DNA of 8,823 bases from an uncultured Prevotella sp. (GTDB taxonomy: Bacteria > Bacteroidota > Bacteroidia > Bacteroidales > Bacteroidaceae): the NCBI GenBank assembly GCA_905198745.1, contig CAJKDU010000066.1, forward strand, positions 1 to 8,823. Reading direction: 5' to 3'. The position numbers and the translations under genes were made by a program. The first letter of the stretch is position 1, and every line of letters begins with the position of its first letter. This document shows positions 1 to 5,330 of the stretch, in pieces. A model generated the notes under the pieces. It saw nothing but the letters and a program-made list of their open reading frames with translations. It did not search any database and was not told where the DNA came from.

Positions 1-518
1 CCCCTGCCATTAACGGTGGCTACCTCAACTTCATGGGCAACGAGTTCGGACACCCTGAATGGATAGACTTCCCGCGCGAGGGCAACGGATGGAGCCACAA
101 GTATGCGCGCAGGCAGTGGAACCTGGTGGACAACCCTGACCTCGACTATCACTTCCTCGGCGACTTCGACAAGGCCATGCTCCGGGTCATCAAGAGCGAG
201 AAGAACTTCAACCGCACGCCGGTGCAAGAGATATGGCACAACGACAGCGACCAGATTCTTGCCTTCATGCGCGGTGACCTCGTCTTTGTGTTCAACTTCA
301 ATCCGGTACAGTCGTTCACCGACTATGGCTTCCTCGTGCCTACCGGTTCCTACGACGTGGTGCTCAACACCGACGCCCGAGAGTTCGGAGGCAACGGATT
401 GGCAGACGACTCGGTGCTGCACCTCACCAACTATGACGCACTCTACGTGGATCAGCACAAGGAGTGGCTCAAGCTCTACATACCCGCCCGTTCGGCGGTG
501 GTATTGAAACGTAACTAA
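1..518 (+). CDS. glgB: 1,4-alpha-glucan branching enzyme, C-terminal part (5' truncated)
   Basis: The reading frame is open from base 3 to a TAA at 516-518, giving about 171 residues of the 3' end; the start lies outside the window. Near the beginning it reads GGYLNFMGNEFGHPEW, followed by DFPREGN and YARRQWNLVD. These are hallmark segments of eukaryote-type (GBE1-like) branching enzymes at the end of the GH13 catalytic barrel. The remainder, with FVFNFNP, matches the C-terminal all-beta domain of alpha-amylase-like enzymes. The family makes alpha-1,6 branches in glycogen in the cytoplasm by cutting and transferring alpha-1,4 chains. The catalytic Asp/Glu residues are upstream and cannot be inspected. 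The gene sits 4 nt before the next one, so the two are probably co-transcribed. Family assignment is secure; glgB is used as the general symbol although the Bacteroidota enzyme is closer to eukaryotic than to E. coli GlgB. Confidence 0.93.
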   Translation, partial: PAINGGYLNFMGNEFGHPEWIDFPREGNGWSHKYARRQWNLVDNPDLDYHFLGDFDKAMLRVIKSEKNFNRTPVQEIWHNDSDQILAFMRGDLVFVFNFNPVQSFTDYGFLVPTGSYDVVLNTDAREFGGNGLADDSVLHLTNYDALYVDQHKEWLKLYIPARSAVVLKRN

Positions 519-522
519 GAAA

Positions 523-1617
523 ATGTCAACTAACACATCACGCAAGAACGTCGGCACTGCACTCGTCAAGGCTGTATGTGCCGTCGTCTTCTTGTTTTTC
601 ACTTTTGTTTATCTCTACCATTATCAGGCAGACATCCTTTACGTAGGACAGCACGTGCTCTCTGAGGGTGCCACCACTTACGACCCGCTCGTCGGCGCAT
701 TGCTCATCACGCTTGTGCTGCAGGTGCTCCAGATGGTCGTCATGGGCGTCATGCGTGTGTCCCACTCGGCTGTGGCACTCACGTGGTTTCCCTCTTTTCT
801 CATTCTCACCGTTATCACTGATGTGGGGGCAAACATAGACTCCGACTTCAGCTTCGGTGGTTGGGCATGGGCCATCCCCCTGTTGCTCATTGTTTGGTTC
901 TTCCTTACTTGGGGTATCACCAAGACCGAGAACTTTGACACGCGCGCATCGGCCAATCCGCTTCTTTCCCGGCAGATGTGGATCAACGTGTTGACCATGG
1001 TTGTCATGATGCTCTTCACGTGTACGCTGAGCAATGACAACGACGTGTTCCACTACCGTATGCAGGCTGAACGCTACATCCGTGATGGCAACTATGATGC
1101 GGCACTCGACTGCGGCAAGCACTCTGTGGCCAACGACAGCAGCCTGACCATGCTTCGCGCCTACGCACTTTCCAACGAAGGGTGTCTTGCCGACAGCCTT
1201 TTTGTCTATCCGGTGTGCGGAGGCAGCCACGTGCTCATGCCCGACGGCACCACAACCAAGAGCATGACCATTCCGCCCCACGAGATTCGCAAGCACTACA
1301 GACAACCCAAGAGTGCCGTGGACTACAGACTCATGTCGCTTTTGCTCGACAAACGCATAGACGATTTCGCACGTTGTGTGAGAAGCTACTACAAGCTTGA
1401 CTTGTCCTTGCCGCGCCACTATCGTGAGGCTTTGGTGCTCTATGCGCATATCCGCAGTAATCCTGTGGTTGTGTTTTACGAGTCGGTGATGGATGCCGAT
1501 TACCGAGACATGACCGACCTCATGCACAGTGCTCACAACGCAGCCGAACGTGAAAGCCTGGTACGCGATGCCTATGGCAACACGTATTGGTGTTATTATT
1601 TCTATGGCAAGAAATAA
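523..1617 (+). CDS. Polytopic membrane protein of unknown function with a soluble TPR-like C-terminal half
   Basis: Encodes 364 residues starting at ATG 523, 4 nt after the branching-enzyme stop, so probably in the same operon. The N-terminal half has five hydrophobic stretches at roughly residues 13-33, 56-77, 84-101, 114-132 and 152-170. The rest (about 171-364) is hydrophilic. It contains a helix-pair pattern at about 178-230 (ERYIRDGNYDAALDCGKHS, then LRAYALSNEG) that resembles a tetratricopeptide repeat. The end is aromatic-rich (NTYWCYYFYGKK). It faintly recalls the DUF6057 group of Bacteroidota membrane proteins, but I cannot confirm that. No catalytic motif is visible. The position next to glgB may be incidental or may hint at envelope or carbohydrate physiology; this is inference only. 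No rho-independent terminator is evident right after it. The gene call is firm, the function unknown. Confidence 0.85.
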   Translation: MSTNTSRKNVGTALVKAVCAVVFLFFTFVYLYHYQADILYVGQHVLSEGATTYDPLVGALLITLVLQVLQMVVMGVMRVSHSAVALTWFPSFLILTVITDVGANIDSDFSFGGWAWAIPLLLIVWFFLTWGITKTENFDTRASANPLLSRQMWINVLTMVVMMLFTCTLSNDNDVFHYRMQAERYIRDGNYDAALDCGKHSVANDSSLTMLRAYALSNEGCLADSLFVYPVCGGSHVLMPDGTTTKSMTIPPHEIRKHYRQPKSAVDYRLMSLLLDKRIDDFARCVRSYYKLDLSLPRHYREALVLYAHIRSNPVVVFYESVMDADYRDMTDLMHSAHNAAERESLVRDAYGNTYWCYYFYGKK

Positions 1618-1727
1618 GTAATGGTCAACAGTGGCTGTCCTTGCATGTGCCTTCGGCAAACCGCATTCATTTCTGTCTGTAACAAGTCACCCGGTAGTGG
1701 TGTCGGCAGCACTGATTGCTCATAGAG

Positions 1728-1794
1728 AAAGCGTGATAGATGGTGATAGATAAAATGCCATCTATCACTCATCTGTCACTGTGACTTACGCTTT
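1728..1794. repeat. Nested palindromic repeat element
   Basis: The outer arms AAAGCGT (1728-1734) and ACGCTTT (1788-1794) are exact reverse complements. Inside, GTGATAGATGG (1733-1743) pairs perfectly with CCATCTATCAC (1758-1768), and GTCAC-T-GTGAC (1775-1785) is a further palindrome. GTGATAGAT occurs as direct repeats at 1733-1741 and 1743-1751, and again at 1831-1839. The result could fold as a branched structure with one closing stem. This looks like a REP- or MITE-like interspersed element, but whether it recurs in the genome cannot be seen from one window. Confidence 0.55.
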
Positions 1795-1825
1795 GAGTGT
1801 CAGTGAATTATGTGCTCATAAATGC

Positions 1826-1861
1826 AAAAAGTGATAGATAATGGCTCATTTCAAACTTTTT
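1826..1861. repeat. Hairpin with A/T arms containing third GTGATAGAT copy
   Basis: AAAAAGT (1826-1832) pairs with ACTTTTT (1855-1861) around a 22-nt loop. The loop side includes GTGATAGATAATGG, matching the repeats in the palindrome cluster about 80 bp upstream. It ends in a T-run and could weakly act as a rightward terminator for the membrane-protein gene, but the stem is A/T-rich and more than 200 nt past the stop codon. I favour its being part of the repeat cluster. Confidence 0.35.
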
Positions 1862-1920
1862 TCTTGCGTACGCGTGCGCATAATGCAACGGGAAGTATGG
1901 AAGACGGAGCCTTGATAAGG

Positions 1921-1978
1921 AAAAACGGCAAGTCCGGCAACCTATGTTTCATGACATGAGGTTGCCGGACTTGCCGTT
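1921..1978 (-). terminator. Leftward rho-independent terminator of the glycosyltransferase-SGNH operon
   Basis: A perfect 20-bp inverted repeat has arms 1924-1943 and 1959-1978, both built on CGGCAAGTCCGGCAACC. The stem can extend by ATGT (1944-1947) with ACAT (1954-1957) past a one-base bulge, leaving a six-base loop. On the minus strand the hairpin is followed by TTTTT and then CC, and it begins 46 nt after the SGNH hydrolase stop, as expected for its terminator. On the plus strand no T-run follows. Confidence 0.85.
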
Positions 1979-2023
1979 AGAAGTGAGTTTCCTTGATCTG
2001 TTCTGTGGGGTCAGCGCCGTTGA

Positions 2024-2848
2024 CTATTCTCCAAACACACAGGGCAGGGTAGACAGTTGGTAATACAGTGTGCGGGCGATACGCTCATGGCCCTTGTCGT
2101 TGGGATGCAGGCGGTCTGTATCGGAAAGATGAAAATACTGTGCGTGCTCGTCGAGCATGGGATAGAGTCCGCAGAGCGCATTGAGGTCGATGACAGGCAT
2201 CGCCCAGATGTTTCCAGCCTCTTTCACAGCATCTATATAACTCTTGAGATACTCACCGCAAAGGTTGCGGTAGTCCTCTGTGGGCTGCCAGTTCTTGTCG
2301 TTGGCATAGAATCCGGCACGGTGGATAGGGGTGAGCAGTACAACCTGCTTGGTGGGAAACATCTTCTTGACGGTGCAGAGTGCTATGTTGATGCGCCCGC
2401 GATAGGTGTTCTTGTCCATCGACAGATACTGGCGCTTGCGCGTCACCAGATGCTTCGGCTCGTGTATACCTGCCATCACCTTCTCCTTTTTCTCTGTATA
2501 CCATTCACCGATGGGCACACCTGCATTGTAGTCGTTGGTGCCTATAAAGATAAGTATGGCGTCAAAGTCGTCACTATGCTCGGTCTTCAACTTGTCTGCC
2601 TGGCGTGGAATGTCGTTCCACTGACGGCCGCTCACCGCATAGACGTAGGGCGTAATGCCGAGCCACTGCTGCAGATAGGTCCAGTATTTGTTTTTGGAAG
2701 CCTTGTTCTTGGGGTCGGTAATGGAGTCGCCGAAATAGGCTACCTTCTTGCCCTTCCAGGGATGTTCAAGCCCTTGGGCCACGGTTGTCATGCAACAAAG
2801 CATGGCAAAGCACACGCAAAGGGTGCGCATGATGTTCATTCTTTTCAT
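2024..2848 (-). CDS. Secreted SGNH/GDSL-family hydrolase (esterase-like)
   Basis: Encodes 274 residues. The first 26 or so are a signal peptide (basic MKRMNIMR, hydrophobic core, TTVAQG end), so the enzyme is exported to the periplasm or surface. SGNH blocks appear in order: block I with FGDSITD (nucleophile Ser42), a Gly in AVSG (Gly74), block III GTND (Asn105) and block V DTDRLHP (Asp245, His248). These supply the Ser-His-Asp triad and oxyanion-hole residues of the family, which hydrolyses esters including acetyl and acyl groups on carbohydrates. The start ATG overlaps the stop of the upstream glycosyltransferase in ATGA, implying translational coupling. Met4 and Met7 are alternative starts. 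A strong terminator lies 46 nt after its stop. The substrate is unknown; the partner gene suggests a glycan or glycolipid, which is inference. Confidence 0.9.
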   Translation of the reverse strand: MKRMNIMRTLCVCFAMLCCMTTVAQGLEHPWKGKKVAYFGDSITDPKNKASKNKYWTYLQQWLGITPYVYAVSGRQWNDIPRQADKLKTEHSDDFDAILIFIGTNDYNAGVPIGEWYTEKKEKVMAGIHEPKHLVTRKRQYLSMDKNTYRGRINIALCTVKKMFPTKQVVLLTPIHRAGFYANDKNWQPTEDYRNLCGEYLKSYIDAVKEAGNIWAMPVIDLNALCGLYPMLDEHAQYFHLSDTDRLHPNDKGHERIARTLYYQLSTLPCVFGE

Positions 2849-3768
2849 TGTTGTATTTGATTATAGATTCTTGTTTCTGCAAACTGTCGGGCGAGATAGC
2901 CTATGCGATACAGGTTAAAGAGCCACAGTGGTGCCCGTTCCTGTTGGAGAGCTTTCTCCATTCGTGCTTCCAGCAAGGCAAAACTATGTGCCACGACACG
3001 TGTGAGGTGCATTGCGTGCAGGCGGTCTACCGCTTCCAACAAAGAAGAATAGCCTCTCAGGTCTTGCCGGAAAGCATAGAGCGTGCGGATGGCTTCGCGA
3101 GATTTTCTCAAGAAACTGGCGTTGTCTTCAAACGTTTCCATGCTTAGCGGATTGTCCGTGTGTGTGATGCCTATGCCGTGGCTCTGCAAGGTCTTTCCCC
3201 AAAGCACGTCCTCATAACCATAGAAATGAAAACGTTCGTCAAGCGGATAGCGTAGCATCGTATCGCGGCGTACGAGAAAATTGGAAGTGTGGAAGTGGTT
3301 GTAGGCATTGTTCTGGCGCAACCGGAAGTCGCCGTTTTGCGGATTCCTACATTCCAGCATGTATCTGATGGTGCGCCGTTCCGCAGGGCAGATGGTGTAG
3401 CCCCCATAGACAATGGGAGTGGTCACGTCACTTTTCAGTATATTATAATAGGTGTCGATGTATTTGTTCCGCCTCACGACCATGTCGCTGTCTATGAAGA
3501 GCAACCATTCGCCTGTAGCCTCTTGGGCAAGGTAATTGCGGATGCAAGCCCTACCACGGTTCACTCCGCACTCTATCAGTCGGCAGTGGTGAAGCAGGTT
3601 GATGCCTCGGTTAGTCTCCAGGCAAGAGGTGTCAGTGGAGCCGTCGTCGGCAACGATAACTTCAAAGTGCAGTCCATCCACTGCCATGGCTTGCCTTTGC
3701 AACTCCTTGACGAGCGGCAGACAGACGTTGTTATAGGCAGGTAGAAGAATGGACAATTGGATTCTCAT
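2845..3768 (-). CDS. Family 2 glycosyltransferase (GT-A fold)
   Basis: Encodes 307 residues with no signal peptide, so it acts in the cytoplasm or at the inner membrane face. The N-terminus IQLSILLPAYN is the classical GT2 opening strand. VADDGSTD (about 39-46) binds the nucleotide sugar, FIDSDM (91-96) carries the metal-binding DxD, and YGYEDVLWGKTL (183-194) supplies the acidic ED pair found in the catalytic part of chondroitin-synthase/galactosyltransferase-like members. The C-terminal 90 residues are helical and rich in Arg and Leu, with no clear membrane segment. It probably transfers a sugar from a nucleotide donor onto an envelope glycan; donor and acceptor cannot be read from sequence. 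Its stop overlaps the start of the SGNH hydrolase by 4 nt. A TACTTTTG box lies only 5 nt upstream of its ATG. The start is supported because the GT2 fold begins at residue 3. Confidence 0.92.
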   Translation of the reverse strand: MRIQLSILLPAYNNVCLPLVKELQRQAMAVDGLHFEVIVADDGSTDTSCLETNRGINLLHHCRLIECGVNRGRACIRNYLAQEATGEWLLFIDSDMVVRRNKYIDTYYNILKSDVTTPIVYGGYTICPAERRTIRYMLECRNPQNGDFRLRQNNAYNHFHTSNFLVRRDTMLRYPLDERFHFYGYEDVLWGKTLQSHGIGITHTDNPLSMETFEDNASFLRKSREAIRTLYAFRQDLRGYSSLLEAVDRLHAMHLTRVVAHSFALLEARMEKALQQERAPLWLFNLYRIGYLARQFAETRIYNQIQQ

Positions 3769-3773
3769 ATCTG

Positions 3774-3781
3774 CAAAAGTA
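3774..3781 (-). promoter_or_regulatory. Minus-strand TAnnTTTG box before the glycosyltransferase
   Basis: On the minus strand TACTTTTG matches the Bacteroidota -7 consensus TAnnTTTG exactly. Only five bases (CAGAT) separate it from the ATG at 3768, so transcription starting about four bases after the box would give an almost leaderless mRNA. I see no TTG at the expected -33 distance, which lowers confidence. Confidence 0.5.
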
Positions 3782-3821
3782 CGGCTTTTATCCGTGTGTT
3801 TACCTTATTTGTCTATTATTT

Positions 3822-3853
3822 TTTGATTTTTTATAGGAAAAGGTGTAATTTTG
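3822..3853 (+). promoter_or_regulatory. Promoter of the DUF4923 gene
   Basis: TTTG (3822-3825) is followed after 20 bp by TAATTTTG (3846-3853). This matches the Bacteroidota -33/-7 promoter pattern in both elements and in spacing. The predicted leader is about 35 nt before the ATG at 3892. The promoter supports that start over the longer open frame, which would begin upstream of the promoter. Confidence 0.8.
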
Positions 3854-3891
3854 CGGTTCGTAAGAAAAACGTTAATAACAACACGATTAAT

Positions 3892-4551
3892 ATGAAAAAG
3901 TTTGTATTGAGCGGTGCCATGGCTCTTGCCATGCTGATGAGCGTCGGCCAAGTGAGTGCGCAGAACACTGTGGGTAACATTTTGAGCAATGTGCTCGGGT
4001 CTACTTCTTCAAGCAGTTCCACCACAGGCAGTATCCTCCAGGGACTGACCACTATCTTCAACAAAAGCAACATAGCAACCAAAGATAAGATTGTCGGAAC
4101 ATGGACCTATGTGGAGCCAGCCATCGTTTTCTCAAGCGACAACGTGCTCTCCAACTTAGGTGGCAAGGCTGCTTCGTCTGCCATAGAGAAGAGACTGCAG
4201 TCAAAGCTCAACACCTATGGCTTCAAGAAAGGTATGGTGAACATGACCTTTGACAAGAACGGAAACTTCACCCAGAAGTTCAAGAACAGAACCTTGAAAG
4301 GCACCTATACCGTGAAGGACAAGAACGTGACCCTCAAGTATGCGGGCAACTTCAAGCAGATTGTCGGCACCACACAGATTGTAGACAATTCACTGCTCAT
4401 TGTGATGGATGCAAGTAAACTCCTGAAATATGTCAACGTGCTCGGCAAGGTGAGCGGAAGCGCTACCCTGAAGACTGCCACTTCGTTGCTCGGAAGCATG
4501 AAAGGCATGGAATGTGGCTTGCGGTTGCAGAAATATGTTAAACTATATTAA
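3892..4551 (+). CDS. Secreted DUF4923 family protein
   Basis: Encodes 219 residues from ATG 3892. The N-terminus is a good signal peptide (MKKF, hydrophobic core, likely cleavage in VSA-QN after residue 23), so it is exported. There is no lipobox Cys. A Ser/Thr-rich linker (about 37-47) precedes a domain starting near residue 60 with DKIVGTWTYVEPAIVFSSDN. Further on, MTFDKNGNFTQKF and LKGTYTVKDKNVTLKY give an alternating-strand pattern like lipocalin-type beta barrels. The wording of these motifs matches DUF4923, a family of unknown function common in Bacteroidota. The domain name is recalled, not searched. It has its own upstream promoter. No clear terminator separates it from rpsP, so read-through is possible. 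The ORF is open upstream to 3757, but that extension lacks a signal peptide start and contains the promoter. Confidence 0.85.
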   Translation: MKKFVLSGAMALAMLMSVGQVSAQNTVGNILSNVLGSTSSSSSTTGSILQGLTTIFNKSNIATKDKIVGTWTYVEPAIVFSSDNVLSNLGGKAASSAIEKRLQSKLNTYGFKKGMVNMTFDKNGNFTQKFKNRTLKGTYTVKDKNVTLKYAGNFKQIVGTTQIVDNSLLIVMDASKLLKYVNVLGKVSGSATLKTATSLLGSMKGMECGLRLQKYVKLY

Positions 4552-4557
4552 ATATAG
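4543..4557. repeat. AT-rich 15-bp palindrome across the DUF4923 stop codon
   Basis: CTATATT (4543-4549) and AATATAG (4551-4557) are perfect reverse complements around a single A, spanning the stop codon. It is too short-looped for a strong hairpin and lacks the GC content of a terminator. It may be a binding site or chance. Confidence 0.3.
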
Positions 4558-4569
4558 GTACCTGTGTTA

Positions 4570-4599
4570 TTGCTACCACAGTAAATATAAGTACCTTTG
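4570..4599 (+). promoter_or_regulatory. rpsP promoter
   Basis: TTG (4570-4572), a 19-bp spacer and TACCTTTG (4592-4599) match the Bacteroidota consensus. Predicted transcription start is near 4603, giving a leader of about 52 nt. A near-copy of the 17-bp stretch containing the -7 box, with TACCTGTG (one mismatch), lies 33 bp upstream at 4550-4566 and might be a second, weaker promoter. A short inverted pair CTGTG (4562-4566)/CACAG (4577-4581) flanks the -33 element. Confidence 0.75.
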
Positions 4600-4603
4600 C
4601 ACC

Positions 4604-4622
4604 GCTGTTACGAGTTGACAGC
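4604..4622 (+). promoter_or_regulatory. 5'-terminal stem-loop in the rpsP leader
   Basis: GCTGTTA (4604-4610) pairs with TGACAGC (4616-4622) in a seven-base-pair stem including one G-U pair, with the five-base loop CGAGT. It would begin at or within one or two bases of the predicted transcription start. It may protect the message 5' end or serve as a regulatory leader; neither is shown by the sequence. The rest of the leader is A/T-rich with no Shine-Dalgarno, as usual in Bacteroidota. Confidence 0.45.
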
Positions 4623-4654
4623 ATAAATTCAAACCTTTAAAATTAAATTAAACA

Positions 4655-5185
4655 ATGGCAACAAGAATCAGACTGCAGCGCGGCGGTCGCAAGAACTACG
4701 CGTTCTACAGCATCGTTATCGCTGACGTAAGAGCTCCACGTGATGGTAAATTTACTGAGAAGATTGGTACTTACAATCCGAACACCAATCCTGCTACTGT
4801 AGATTTGAATTTCGAGCGTGCACTTTACTGGGTAGAGTGTGGTGCTCAGCCTACAGACACCGTTCGCAACATCCTCAAGGGCGAGGGCGTTTACCTGATG
4901 AAGCACCTCAAGGGTGGCGTAAAGAAGGGCGCTTTCGACGAGGCTTCTGCACAGAAGAAGTTCGATGCATGGAAGGCTGACAAGCAGAAAGGCTTGGACG
5001 CAGTGCGCGAAGGTGAAGTAAAGGCTAAGAAAGACGCTCAGGCTAAAGAGCTTGAGGCTGAAAAGAAAATCAACGAGGAAATCGCAAAGAAGGTAGCTGA
5101 GAAGAAGGCTGCCGAGGCTGCTGCCAAGGCAGAGGCTGAAGCCGCTGCTACTGAGGAAGCTATTGAGGCTCCTGCAGCTGAATAA
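4655..5185 (+). CDS. rpsP: 30S ribosomal protein S16 with long C-terminal extension
   Basis: Encodes 176 residues starting MATRIRLQRGGRKNYAFYSI, followed by VADVRAPRDGKFTEKIGTYNP; these are diagnostic of bS16. The S16 domain occupies about residues 3-82 and binds 16S rRNA during 30S assembly. E. coli S16 is only about 82 residues. The remaining 90 or so here form a low-complexity Ala/Lys/Glu-rich, probably helical or coiled-coil tail ending EAPAAE. Such tails are known in Bacteroidota S16, so the length is not an error. It is transcribed alone from its own promoter, not next to rimM, trmD or rplS as in many other bacteria. A compact terminator follows 29 nt after the stop. Confidence 0.97.
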   Translation: MATRIRLQRGGRKNYAFYSIVIADVRAPRDGKFTEKIGTYNPNTNPATVDLNFERALYWVECGAQPTDTVRNILKGEGVYLMKHLKGGVKKGAFDEASAQKKFDAWKADKQKGLDAVREGEVKAKKDAQAKELEAEKKINEEIAKKVAEKKAAEAAAKAEAEAAATEEAIEAPAAE

Positions 5186-5214
5186 TCTTCGGGTTATCTC
5201 TTTGAAAATCTTGA

Positions 5215-5246
5215 GGGAATTGACTGAAGGGTCAGTTCCCTTTTTT
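5215..5246 (+). terminator. Rho-independent terminator of rpsP
   Basis: GGGAATTGACT (5215-5225) pairs with GGTCAGTTCCC (5230-5240), using two G-U pairs, around a four-base loop, and is followed by six Ts (5241-5246). Position, 29 nt after the rpsP stop, and shape are typical. Confidence 0.9.
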
Positions 5247-5256
5247 CGTGCCCGCT

Positions 5257-5329
5257 CTTATAGAAAGCAGGCGGGAAGCAACGTGCCCCATGTGGGGGTA
5301 GTGCTGCTTCCCGCCTGTTTTTCTATAAG
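5257..5329. terminator. Long hairpin, probable bidirectional terminator between rpsP and sdaA
   Basis: There are three stacked inverted pairs: CTTATAGAAA (5257-5266) with TTTCTATAAG (5320-5329), CAGGCGGGAAGCA (5268-5280) with TGCTTCCCGCCTG (5305-5317), and CCCCA (5286-5290) with TGGGG (5293-5297). Together they make a 73-nt structure with about 28 paired positions. On the plus strand the GC-rich stem is followed by TTTTT; on the minus strand by CTTTCT. It starts one base after the sdaA stop, so it most likely ends sdaA transcription and backs up the rpsP terminator. Confidence 0.75.
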
Positions 5330-5330
5330 G

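Larger units (their letters stand above)
1618..2023. other. Gene-free intergenic block with palindromes and short direct repeats
   Basis: This stretch of about 400 bp lies between a plus-strand gene end and a minus-strand gene end, so it should hold no promoter for either neighbour. I find no tRNA cloverleaf, no credible ORF and no TAnnTTTG promoter box. It contains a palindrome cluster (1728-1794), a third copy of its direct repeat inside an A/T-arm hairpin (1826-1861), a nearly self-complementary GC-alternating stretch (1865-1880) and a leftward terminator (1921-1978). Bases 1618-1727 show nothing I can interpret. Confidence 0.7.

Noticed and set aside
538..1659. Long minus-strand open frame (373 codons) opposite the membrane-protein gene
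   Set aside because: It has a His/Val/Arg-rich composition with no domain, signal peptide or promoter, and fully overlaps the convincing plus-strand gene; it is a codon-bias shadow.
1621..1725. Small ORF of 34 codons 4 nt after the membrane-protein gene
   Set aside because: The translation is Cys/Ser-rich with no motif and no promoter or ribosome-binding site, and it ends at the edge of the palindrome cluster; chance is the simpler explanation.
2057..2860. Plus-strand open frame of 267 codons opposite the SGNH gene
   Set aside because: The opposite strand has all SGNH blocks and a signal peptide; this frame has none and no promoter.
3757..3891. Upstream start for the DUF4923 protein, adding 45 residues
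   Set aside because: The extension overlaps the divergent glycosyltransferase start and contains the gene's own promoter; the ATG at 3892 begins a proper signal peptide.
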